Positions 22,811 to 33,000 of a stretch of DNA of 64,000 bases are shown in pieces. Within the stretch, counting starts at the first letter, position 1. Each line of letters begins with the position of its first letter. Under the pieces are notes generated by a model. The model made no database searches. It saw nothing but the letters and a program-made list of their open reading frames with translations, and was not told the origin of the DNA. Source of the stretch: Agelas oroides (lineage: Eukaryota; Porifera; Demospongiae; Agelasida; Agelasidae); assembly GCA_949130485.1 (NCBI GenBank), contig OX422184.1, forward strand, positions 14,234,405 to 14,298,404. Reading direction: 5' to 3'. A program made the position numbers and the translations under genes.

Positions 22811-23418
22811 CCCTTTGAACGCGAACGGCGTATTTATACGCCAGCGTTACATTCTGGCCATTACCGCGCGAAGAAGCGCAGCTCCTGGGGGTAAATCCCT
22901 TCTTATTTAGTAGTAATTGTTGAGGCCACGCCTTTTCACTTACATCACTATCCAAGAAAAGCAGGAAGGGGCGGTACTACTTCGTGAGCGATCGTGATTT
23001 GGCTAAGGGCTGTCGAACACGAAGCTTTTCTCAAACGAAGGAAGCAAACGGCCTACAGTTTTCAACTAAGACAGAAGTATACCTTCAAATAACTAGGAAT
23101 CGGCTGAATCTGTCGGGGTTGTAGGTAACAGGCGGGAAAATCGGCACCATTTCGAAGTGCTGGTAAGTTACGGGTATAGCCACGCATAAAATGGCTTCAA
23201 ACAAGTAGAAATAGCTATAGCTTACCTAGCAGTGATCAGGTACTTAGATAAACTAGTCCAGCCTAGTTACACACTATTTATGCAAATCAGGCCACTGGCT
23301 ACGCCTAGGGCTTGCTTAGCAACGCTTGACACTTTGACCTCAGAGTGGTAATGCTGATTGTGCAACAGCTGTCGCAGGTAATTAACGGTGACGTAAAATT
23401 GCTGCCACGTTCAAAGAG
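22811..23418. mobile_element. piggyBac-like MITE at a TTAA target inside the gypsy element
   Basis: TTAA stands on both sides (22807-22810 and 23419-23422). The ends are CCCTTTGAACG and CGTTCAAAGAG, inverted with one mismatch. A subterminal palindrome GGCGTATTTATACGCC lies just inside the left end. TTAA duplication plus a CCC end are diagnostic of piggyBac-type mobilisation. Non-coding, 608 bp. Confidence 0.88.
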
Positions 23419-23422
23419 TTAA

Positions 23423-24109
23423 AGCTTGAGGTATTTTGCTAATACAGGGCCACCCTCTCTGACAGTACTTTGCAATCTGTTTACATACCTCGTCCTCTTT
23501 CTGTCTCCTCCTTATCTCTTCGAGACGGTTTTCCATTGCTGGGAGAGCTTGTATCATGATTTGAACATATGCATTGGTTTCATCTTGCAATAGGCAATTG
23601 TTGTTCGTTGAACTTGAGCATGGTGCTCTCGATAGCGTGTCGGCAATGGTTAAGTTCTTTCCTGGTACATGGCTGATACTGAAGTTAAATCGCATCATTC
23701 GCGTTCTGAAACATTGAACTCGAATTGGAACTTCATCCAGAAGTTTTGAACTGAATAATGGCACTAAAGGCTTATGATCGGTTTCAATTTTGAACTGTAG
23801 GCCAATTAGATAGTCTGAGTATCTCTCACAGGCCCACGTCAAAGCCAGAGCCTCTTTCTCTATCTGGGCGTATCTGGATTCAGTCGGAGTCATCGATCTA
23901 GACACATAAGCGACTGGTCGTCCTTCTCCATTGGCTTGTGTTTGCAGCAAAACAGCACCAAGGCCATACGACGATGCGTCGGCAGATACAGTAGTTTCAA
24001 GGTTAGGATCATATAACGCTAAAGCTGGACTCTTGGTGAGGGCATCTTTTATTGATGAAAAAGCTAATTTCTGAGCATGGCCCCACATCCACTGATTTTT
24101 CTTCGACAA
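23423..24109 (-). pseudogene. Gypsy RNase H and connection domain
   Basis: Shows the LYDP...SADASSYGLGAVL and YVSRSMTPTE motifs, IEKEALALTWACERY, TDHKPL and IADTLSRAP, all standard for gypsy RNase H. It is frameshifted relative to the RT segment upstream. It degrades the RNA strand during reverse transcription in active relatives. Confidence 0.9.
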
Positions 24110-24842
24110 CAGATCTCTCTGGCTTGGTCATTTCAGCTAAGTGAGGCATAAATTTACTCAGTTGATTTACCATTCCCAGAAAGCGTCTTAATTCCTTCAC
24201 GGTCATAGGTTCTTCCATGTTCACAACTGCGGCTACTTTGTCTGGGTCTGAGCATACTCCATCCTGGGAAAGGATGTGTCCTGGGAATTTCACTTCTCTC
24301 CATGAAAACTTGCACTTGTCTCTGTTGAGAGTTAGACCGGCTTCTTCCAGCCTGTTCAGCACAGCTAGCAACTGTTCATCGTGCTCCTCTTGAGTGTTGC
24401 CATAGATCAAAATGTCGTCAATGAGGCAAATAACTCCTTCAAGATCTCTCAACAAAGCTGACATCCTCCTCTGGAAATGTTCTGGTGCGGAGGTAATACC
24501 GAAAGGTAAGCGGTTGAAATGGTAACGCCCAAATGGCGTAATGACAGTGGTCAATAGGGCTGATTCTTTAGATAAAGGGATCTGCCAAAATCCTGAGTTA
24601 GCGTCTAGTTTGGAGAAAACTCAGGCTCCTGCTATCTGTGCGAGGGTCTGATCTATGGCTGGCAAGGGATGGCGTTCACGGTACACATCCTCGTTTAGTT
24701 TAGTGAGGTCAACATAAATTCTCACACGACCATTGGTTTTGGGGACGACAACCATCCCCGCACACAACTCTGTGGGGTTTTCCACGGGCTCGATCACTCT
24801 GAGTCGCTGCATGCGGTCCAATTCATCCTTAACTGCTCGCAT
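24009..24842 (-). pseudogene. Gypsy reverse transcriptase
   Basis: Two pieces (24621-24842 and 24009-24554) broken by a stop near 24620. Motifs include VVVPKTNGRVRIYVDL, FGRYHFNRLPFG, LIDDILIYG (the catalytic YxDD equivalent, here LIDD) and FLGMVNQLSKF. The first catalytic Asp is in the RIYVDLTKLN block. Confidence 0.92.
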
Positions 24843-24902
24843 CAGCGGGACAGGTACTCTCCCTGGAGTATTGAGTGCAAATGGTTGAGCTCCTTCTTGT
24901 AG

Positions 24903-25378
24903 TCAGATCGTATACTCTCCTTCGAGCTTCCCCAATCCTGTGAAGAGGTTCGGGAAGAGTTCTTCAGGTTTGGAACCTTTTCCGACGGCTCCAATTCGTT
25001 TCAACAACTGTAGTGCTTGGATAGCCAGTTGGCCTAGTAGTGACTTGTGCAGTCCTTCTACTACGTAGATAGTCTGCTCAGTGGCTCTCTTTCCTACTCG
25101 AATTTTCCCACTGAATTGGCCTTTCACGGGTAGTAGATTTTGGTTTGGTCCACGTCGAGTCTTCTGAGATGGCAACAGGGTCAACTCTCCAAGTCTTGAA
25201 ATCTCGCTCGGAGAGCACAGTTACTTCTGCCCGTGTCAATTTGGAACCCTATGAATATTCCATTCACCCTGGCTTTAGTTACCCAGAGGTCTGTGCTGCC
25301 TTGTCCGACAATTCCAAGGAGAGCATCGTCTTTGGTTGGTTCTGATTCTGTCTCGCTCTCCCCCCCCGTGGACCACAC
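24903..25378 (-). pseudogene. Gypsy protease region
   Basis: The frame at 25181-25378 contains FQIDTGRSN, the retropepsin active-site DTG in a changed context. The 24903-25184 frame continues the pol N-terminus (EQTIYVVEGL...LLGQLAIQAL). The two frames are offset, so the region is broken. Confidence 0.75.
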
Positions 25379-25415
25379 CTACTTTGGCGGATTTGCATAC
25401 TCACTTAAAGTGTTC

Positions 25416-25685
25416 TCATTTTCTGCACTTGTTGCAAATTGCGTCCTTCGCTTGGCACTGTTGACGGTCGTGAGCCGGTGTCTGCCCATATCTATAACAC
25501 ATCGGTTTGCTATGGTTTCTCCTTTGTGTTGTGGCTCCTCTCCACCTTGGGCCTTGAGGTGCTTTCCTTCTTCCACCTTTCCCTTGGTGGATGACACCAA
25601 TTGGCACTTCTGGCTTCATCTCGTCTCCACGGACTACGGCTTGCTGCTGCCTGACTGTCTCCGCTTGCCATACTTTTTGTGACAA
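25416..25685 (-). pseudogene. Gypsy gag nucleocapsid segment with damaged zinc knuckle
   Basis: Basic, Gln/Arg-rich, with CYRYGQTPAHDRQQCQ then ICNKCRK. The first knuckle has Tyr where the second Cys is expected. The frame is shifted relative to the capsid segment. Confidence 0.75.
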
Positions 25686-26161
25686 CCTTCTAAGGTGAGT
25701 TTTGAGTCTAGTTGCAGTTTCTCCGATAAAGGTGCATCTTTCAGGCCGACCACAATTCTATCTCTGATCATCTCATCATGGAGATCCTTGTAGTCACAGT
25801 GTTCTGCTAGGGCATGCAGGTCAGTGATGAACAAGTCCACAGGCTCTCCTTCCTGCTTACAACTGCTAAATCTAGCTCGCTCATATATCACGTTTCTCTT
25901 TTTGATAAAATGATCTTCAAATTTTTCCTTCACGCTGTATTTCTTAGCGTCCGCATCGCTCAGCTTGAACGATCTCAGGGTATCATCTGCTTTGTCTCCC
26001 ATTGTATAAATTAGCATGTTGACCTGTGCCTCCTCGTCTTTCGCTGCGAGTTTGGCGGGAGTTCTAAATCTTTCAAAGTGGCGTATCCATTTCGGCCACT
26101 CCTGGGGCTGACTGAAGTTAAAACTCCCTGGCGGGGACACTGGGTACTGGACAGTCGCCAT
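25634..26161 (-). pseudogene. Gypsy gag capsid-like segment
   Basis: Starts with ATG about 100 bp inside the 5' LTR. It contains the FNFSQPQEWPKWIRHFERFR start and the RARFSSCKQEGEPVDLFITDL block typical of retrotransposon gag. It ends early through a frameshift before the zinc knuckle. Confidence 0.85.
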
Positions 26162-26245
26162 GTGCTCCGAACGTCGACTGCTCTTCTCGCGTCGTATCTT
26201 TTCCTTTTTGGGAAATAAGCGTTCGGTTAGTTAAATGGAGTTAAG

Positions 26246-26263
26246 ATCCCGCCTCTGACACCA
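26246..26263 (-). promoter_or_regulatory. Primer binding site, tRNA-Leu type
   Basis: The plus strand reads ATCCCGCCTCTGACACCA immediately beside the 5' LTR, like the 3' end of an animal tRNA-Leu with its CCA tail. The minus strand is therefore complementary to the primer tRNA. Confidence 0.8.
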
Positions 26264-26494
26264 TGTAGTGTTCTCTGTCGAACCGTGGGTCCTCGATTGC
26301 CCCGGATAGCTAGAGCTCGTGGTCTCTCACACTTCGGACATGATGATAAATCATTTCATTATCCTCTCTCCGAGCATGCGCAATCCATAAACATACATAT
26401 CTACAGGTGGGTGTGCACAACCGAACTAAATGACATCATCATTACATAACTCAAAAGGTAAGTCTGAGTTCAGGTAAGTTCAACTAACACCACA
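26264..26494 (-). repeat. 5' LTR of the gypsy element
   Basis: 231 bp, same ends as the LTR at 20983-21213. A promoter is expected here by family, but no element was identified with confidence. Confidence 0.93.
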
Positions 26495-27500
26495 ACTTAC
26501 TTGTATGGTTTCTCCATTGCCATATGTGGAGAAAAATGACTTTCCTTAAAAGGTAGGACAACCTTAAATTGCCAAATAGGCCGATTCCGTTCATCAATAA
26601 TTAATGATTGGGTGACCATGATGGCACTATTGATTGTTTACACTTTCCCATTGTGGCAACCGGAATCAACAAGGGGAGCGTGTCCCTTTGATGTAGAGTG
26701 CAGCCCCCTTTGTAGTGGTCTGGCAGCACTTTCATGTGGCTGGGCGGAACTTTGAAGAAATCCTCCAACACTTATTACACCACAAGTGGAAAGAAAAAAT
26801 TATAGTAAATGAATGAATGAAAGCCACAAAAGTGCACGTGTATGTCCAATGCTTTCTTTCCAAGCCTGAGAGGACTTACCAAAGTTTGACACCACAGCTG
26901 GATACAGTTATCATTGAAGTATCATCAGTTAAAGCACTAAGCCTGAGAGGCTCTCCATGGAGACTACACAGGGTCAAAACATTTGTGATCAGGAAATGGG
27001 ACCTATGGAGACACAGGATTTTACAGAGGCCAACTAGCTATCTTAGGATGAAGGTACTTACATTTGCCAAAGATGAGAAAATTGCAATCTTGCTTTGCCT
27101 AATTTTAAAAGGGTTTTAGTAGCTCATTAATATATTCATCAACCCAAAATTGCCACTGATGGACGCATCTACATGCTCACAGTAGGTAGCATCCTAACCA
27201 CCAATGTATCAGAGCTACTCTCAAAGTCAGGCTAGACTCATGTTTGTCACTACTCTTGGAATGGACAACTTTAACTGCACCAAAATGAATGCACATTTTA
27301 AAAATTCACAGCTTGTCTATGGGAGGGGCTCATTCACGAGTGGAAGCAAGCATTACTAGCCCCACCTCTCCCCCTTATGTCGCTAAACAACTCACGGCTC
27401 TGTTTCACACACAACCACTCTTCAGTTTTCTTGTCTACTGCAGCGTAGTACCAACGATATACCGGTATTGCGCATTCTAGTTAAAGCCCAGCCCAGCACT
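26495..27500. repeat. Dispersed repeat copy and flanking DNA
   Basis: About 26520-26900 is an inverted relative of 30860-31320: the block with CAGCCACATGAAAGTGC in inverse, TTGATGTGGCATACA-like and GGTGACCATGATGGC motifs recurs there. Part also matches 20740-20800 (GTGCACATGTATGTACAATG). No host gene. Confidence 0.5.
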
Positions 27501-27502
27501 CG

Positions 27503-28221
27503 AAGCACCGGGCCACCGAGGGGTCCGTCACGAATCGTACACCGTCGGCAGAAATCCAAACTGAAATCCAGAAATCCACTGTGAAATCCAGAAATCCACT
27601 CTGAAATCCAGAAATCCAATCTGAAATCCAGAAATCCAGAAATCCACTCTGAAATCCGGAAATCCACTCTAAAATCCGGAAATACAATTCAGGATTCTAT
27701 TAAAATACTCGCAAATATCCGTATACCTTACATTACAAGGACGTGCACGTGCACCGATTTTCTTTGACGTAATAGAACGTCACCACAATGAATGACCTTT
27801 GTACCCGGCCGATCTTCGGTCGGGTACAAAGGTCATTCTTCCGAGGTGCAATTGTATTATGTATGAGATGTCAATGAACATGCAGTATTCGTATGAATAT
27901 GTATGACAATCAACGAACACGCAGTATGTGCATGTATATGTATGACAATCAACGAACACGCTGCCTATGCGCTATGTAGCGTTGAAGTGCCTGTGACATT
28001 GTATTCTGTTGGCATTTAGGCTGAGAGGAATGTGGTTCATGATTGTTCATGAGTATATTTTAGCTGTATCTTCAGAATAATAGCGGTACAATTGAAATCC
28101 AGAAATCCAGAAATCCACTTTGAAATCCAGAAATCCATTCTGAAATCCGAAATCCACGTGAAATCCAGTGGATTTCGAAATCTCGTACGCTGAGGCGCGC
28201 CGTGGCGGACCCCTCGCGGAC
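27503..28221. mobile_element. MITE-like element with GAGGGGTCCG ends and internal 20-bp repeats
   Basis: The left edge CCGAGGGGTCCGTCACG and the right edge CGTGGCGGACCCCTCGCGG are inverted relatives. The interior holds two arrays of CTGAAATCCAGAAATCCACT units (27551-27686 and 28093-28180) and a perfect hairpin at 27790-27837. Translations of the array (WISGFQ/SGFLDF repeats) are artefacts. Confidence 0.6.
27790..27837. repeat. Perfect hairpin, 18-bp outer stem
   Basis: GAATGACCTTTGTACCCG pairs exactly with CGGGTACAAAGGTCATTC, and the inner CCGA/TCGG extends the stem around a tiny loop. It lies in the middle of the element at 27503-28221. Confidence 0.85.
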
Positions 28222-28478
28222 CACGGTGACACGGCCTTGATATATGAACTACTGAGCTGCTTCTAAACAAAAATGTGCCAAGCTTGTGTTTCATTGGTAC
28301 AGGCTGTGATAAATCCAGGGTAATGCATAACAAAGATAATTTAACTATCTGGAACAGTAAAACGGAACTCTTCTGTTATCATTTCTGTCTCTGCTTCATC
28401 AGGTGAATTGTCTGAGTTGTCACATGCTGATCAACTCGCGGCTGCTGCCTTCATCTGCATCTTGCTCAACTGGTAGGT

Positions 28479-28730
28479 TCACACATCCCTGACATTCACA
28501 TCCTGTACATCAGTAACTTGATTTCTTTCAATACACCTGTTGCACTTGCAACCTGTTTTGCAACTGCATCCCTTTGTCAAGAAGTCAATCGTGTGTTTAA
28601 TCTTTTCTTGTACTTCAGGTGCCTCCCAATCAATTGCGTAGCTTCCATCTGAGTGACGTATCCAACCACTATGCTCAGGAGGTGGAATACAAATCACAGG
28701 AAGAAGGGAGTTTTGCCAAACCTGGCTCAA
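28479..28730 (-). pseudogene. Fragment of a CXC-motif ORF of the kind found with transposons
   Basis: The frame of 83 codons reads LLPVICIPPPEHSGWIRH, then IDWEAPEVQEKIKHTIDFL, then GCSCKTGCKCNRC. The Cys pattern resembles a tesmin/TSO1-like CXC block that I associate with dispersed transposon-linked proteins of basal animals. It ends soon after the Cys motif, so only a fragment is here. Assignment is from memory of the pattern. Confidence 0.4.
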
Positions 28731-28849
28731 CCAACATGATCATAGCAGTGGCACCATGTGAAAGAAAGAACTCTTTCTTCATTTGCTATGCTGTTGCTTT
28801 TAGTTTGAGTTTACTATCATTTTTGGGTGATTTCAAATTAGTTTAGTTG

Positions 28850-30041
28850 TAGATTTTAATTAATGAACTAAGAGAGCATAAATTCTAGTTTCATTTTAAT
28901 TTAATTACTATGCATTTTAGTTTTAACTAAAACAACACTGCAAGAAATAAGGAATGCTGCAGGTATCAATTCTAACTCTTTTTAAAGTTAGCTAGTAATT
29001 AAAACTAAAACTAGACTAACAATTTGAATCTGTAGCCTAATTCTAAACTACAAGTCCAAACATCAAACTAAAAGAACACCGTTTTGTTGAGCGAAAGTTC
29101 ATGCTTTTCATTGGGTTGGAGTGCTATATAGATCTATACAGATGTTTGGGGGTTTCATAACCATAAAAAAGTAATAAATGCTTCTAGTACCTATGAACAG
29201 AATGAAGCATAAGAACCAGTCTCTCTGTAGTGTGGTAGTGTGTGATGTAAGCATCCAGGCATGTTAGCTCCACATAATCATAATAGCATGTAGTAAGCAA
29301 CACATTCTTACAAGTTCAAGGACATAATGTATACTTACAGCAACTTGCACTATATATGTCATGAAGCATAACACACTCCCAATTAAGTACTATCTTCAAT
29401 AAATTGCTAGATTTGAATGTAGCCACACTTCGGTTGACCTTGTAATTTGTGTTAACCCTGCACCTGCTGTATTGTGTGGGTAATGTGTGAAATAGCTACT
29501 AACTCCAGAAACACTCCCACCAGATTCCAGAGATTTCAGCCTCCCAGCCATACATAAGCATAATGCAGATATTACGGAGAGTTGTCATTACTTTGCTATG
29601 TGCGTCCATAGCTATCCACATACTTAATTACTTATTAAGTAATTACTTAATTACTACCGGGTGTGGAATCAGTTGGAGTATGAGGTGCTTGGATCCCTGC
29701 AGTTGGCCGTGACTATATAGGACTATAGGAGCTGTGTAGCTTCCACTAGATCATGCATTTAAAACTGAATTTCAGGGTTAGACCTCTATGAATAATTTAT
29801 TAGCAACATTTAAAAAACAGTGTTGACTGCTGCACTCAGAATTAGAAAAGGATCCTAGAATTCACAACACTGTCAACTGTGAATGCAGTTGACTGAGGAA
29901 TAAAATGCTTTTCATTTGTTGTATTTGTATACATCATAATGTCCGGCAGTTGGTTAAACTACATTCAAGCACAGAACCACAGTTCCACACAAAGCTTTTA
30001 CATATGCTGTACATAAACATGCTTATCTTCTGAGCTTTTGA
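28850..30041. other. Downstream region of gene B, no gene recognised
   Basis: AT-rich spacer. A TTTATT at 29797-29802 (AATAAA on the minus strand) is a possible distant poly(A) signal for gene B. A palindrome TACTTAATTACTTATTAAGTAATTA lies near 29618-29655. Confidence 0.4.
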
Positions 30042-33000
30042 TCACTTAAAGCACTGACATTTCTGCTTTAGACTCTTTAGGTCAGCAGTATGTATTACAT
30101 ACACCAGGTTAATTGCTGGATAGATTCCAACAAGAATGAAGCCTATAGTCACTAGTGCTGGATTTGTGAAGCTCTCAAATCCACTTCGGTCACACATGTT
30201 TCCAATGCCCCCTCTCTCACAGAGGAAGTAAGCATCAAGTGCATTGGAGAATTCTTGAAGCTGTCGGGACGAAACATTGAAGGCTGTCAGAGCACCTATA
30301 CCCAGAATGGCATAGTAGCAGAATACAATCAAGATCCGAACTTCAGCTCCTTTAGATCTCCGTAACTTGAATCCATACACCTAAGATGGGAAAGTTGATG
30401 GAGTACACAAAAAATTAAGGTAGGAAAACGTTTGATCACAAATCTCTAAATCATGAGGACGGATAAATGGGCAAAGTCAGTGTGCACAAAGATTGACAAA
30501 AAGTTTGCACCAAATTGCTCCCTCTTATCGACAATGAGAAAAATCTCTAAAATGAAAATTTATACCCTCTCCAACCAACACCCACAATATGACTACATCA
30601 TCGACACACACCAAAACCAGTGAAAACATGGCACATGGAAATGTCCTGGGACCACTTCAGTTATAGTCTGTAGGCTCAAAATAACAGTTGCCCTCAAAAA
30701 CAGCAATTTGGCTGTGTTGGCTTTCCAAAGAAAATGACACCCCCACTGAAACCAACTAAAACCGAGCCCAAAGCTCAACTCACCCCTTACAAAACTATGC
30801 ATGCTTTTCCCCGCTCACCAGTAGATCAGGAGCTATATCCCCACAAACCTACTCTGTCATCACTCCTAGAATGGAGCCAAGTTACACACATTCTGCCTAG
30901 CACAAAAACAAGCAGGGTCTACAAGCCCGTAAAGTCACCTTTCTACAGTACCTTTGCCAGACAACTGTGTGAAGATGCGCATTTTCCAGGATGGCTCTCA
31001 GCGTTTCACAATAACAAACATTCACGCCAATTCCAGCAAGCTTTAAACGCACAAATAGGAATCATCATATTCAACAAGCTAGAAAATCTTTTTGTTCTGT
31101 GTGGAGGATCTCTTCAAAGTTCCGCCTGGCCACATGAAAGTGCCACCAGCTCACTACAAAGGGTTGTATGCCACATCAAAGGGACATAACCCCTTGTTGA
31201 TTCCAGTTTCCAGTTGCCACCATGGGAAAATGTAAACAAGCCAATGAATTTCAATAGGCCATCATGGTCACCAATCATTAACTGTTCATGAGTCAGAATT
31301 GGGTGCCATCAGTGATTTAAAGTTTTTGTACCTTGACCCCCTTTCTATATAAATATTCTATGTCTCAGTCGCCTACAATCCCAGGCTCTCAATGAACTGA
31401 CAGCACTCAACAAATGATACTCACGATTACTTACGTAAGCCAAACTTCCCAAATGCAATGCTGCTCATCACTGCTACACAGTGCTGTCACAAATGGCTTT
31501 TTCACAGTAATGTCAATTTTGGTCGGTCACTTCACAGATTTGATTGGATTTAACTGTACAAGTAGAGGTAACATACAGCAGGCCTATGCATTTTACAGAG
31601 CAGTTACATATATGCACTACGTAGGGGGATTATAATGTATGTTTGTAGTGCCACTGATCAACATGCAAGTACCCGTGTGTAGTGCAGTGGGGACTTGTGC
31701 AAGTGTAGCGACTCACGGTTGTTGGTGCAAAAGCCAAGTAATACAGTACTAGAGAGTCTGAAACATGTAAGACAGTTTCGCAGCGATGCCATGCCATCCT
31801 GTCTCACTCTTCCCACCATTACACTTTGTTCAAGCTCTCCTGTCATGCTTCTCATCCTTCTCCCCACTTGTTTCCAACTACCACAGCTCTTTTTCGTCCT
31901 CGTTCTCTCTCGCTAGTTGCTTCTGCTTCTTGGTCCTTTTTTTCTGCAATGTGTATTCGTGCAAACTAGGAAGGAACCTGTGAGTACATACGGATGAGGC
32001 ATGGGAGTACCTGCATAGCGAGCTTGATGCAGCCTTGATTCATTGTACAGACAACAAGACCGACCACATTGGATTTTGTGCGGTCATTTGTTTAGTTGTT
32101 CAGAAATTGGCCAATGGCCGACTGCTATTTAGATGATTTAATTGGAATAGTTGAACCCGTAAGGGCCATCACAGTACATGTACATGGCAGATTTTTAAGT
32201 GACATACTTATACAACTGTGTGATATGATAAATAAATACAGCTACCATGACATGTAGTTTATTAGTGTCAGTTCACTGAGAGAGAAAAAGAGGAGGGGGC
32301 ACCAGTACCCAGGTAATCAGGGGGAGTAAGAGCTAGTTAACCCAACCTAACAACACCTTACGCCTCTGCCACCACATTCATTATGTATCTGTCTATGTCA
32401 TCCATCACCTCCCTATTCACATCTACCCTTCTCCCTAGCAGTAAACTCACTCTACTATCATCATCACCTTCTTCATATCCCTTCACCCACTCCTCTGCTC
32501 CCACAATTCCCTTGATCCTTTCCAGAAGCCGACATCTATCCTGGTCAAACTCCTCACACTCCAATACAAAATGCTTAACATCTTCCACCTTCCCTCCATT
32601 ACACAGCACACATCTGTCCTCTTCCACCATCCCGCATCTCTTTTTATCTTCAAACAACCCTGCAGACCCTGACCTCAACCGGAACTTCAACCGTACTGCC
32701 ACATGTCCCTCCCATGAACCTACGTATTTCTCCGGCCCATACTCTTCTTTAACCTTCTTATACCATTTCAAGCTACTTTTGCTGTCCACCTCTTCTTGCC
32801 AGTCTTCCCAGTTCTGTTTTTCTATTTTCCTCTTCCAGGCTGCTGCTGACCCTGACTCTTCCTCTTCGGCTTCCTCCAAGCCATACTTTCTTAGCAACAT
32901 CTCATATTCTTCCCTCCAGCCTACTCCACCTGACTCTTTCAATTTTTCTACTATCAGCTTCACCAACCTCTCTTCGCCTAGCTCCCAGAATCTCCGCCCA

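Larger units (their letters stand above)
20983..26494 (-). mobile_element. Ty3/gypsy-type LTR retrotransposon, degenerate, with two nested insertions
   Basis: Two 231-bp LTRs bound the element (TG...CA ends on the minus strand). Flanking pentamers are GCTTA and ACTTA, a target duplication with one mismatch. On the minus strand the order is LTR, primer site, gag, zinc knuckle, protease, reverse transcriptase, RNase H, integrase, polypurine tract, LTR. The RT-RNase H-integrase order places it in Ty3/gypsy (Metaviridae). Several frameshifts and stops show it is dead. By hand the LTRs differ at about eight sites, so the insertion is not recent. A 436-bp foldback (21554-21989) and a 608-bp TTAA MITE (22811-23418) inserted later. 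Confidence 0.93.

Noticed and set aside
27422-28333. Proteins with WISGFQ/SGFLDF repeats
   Set aside because: They are translations of the 20-bp GAAATCCAGAAATCCACT tandem array.
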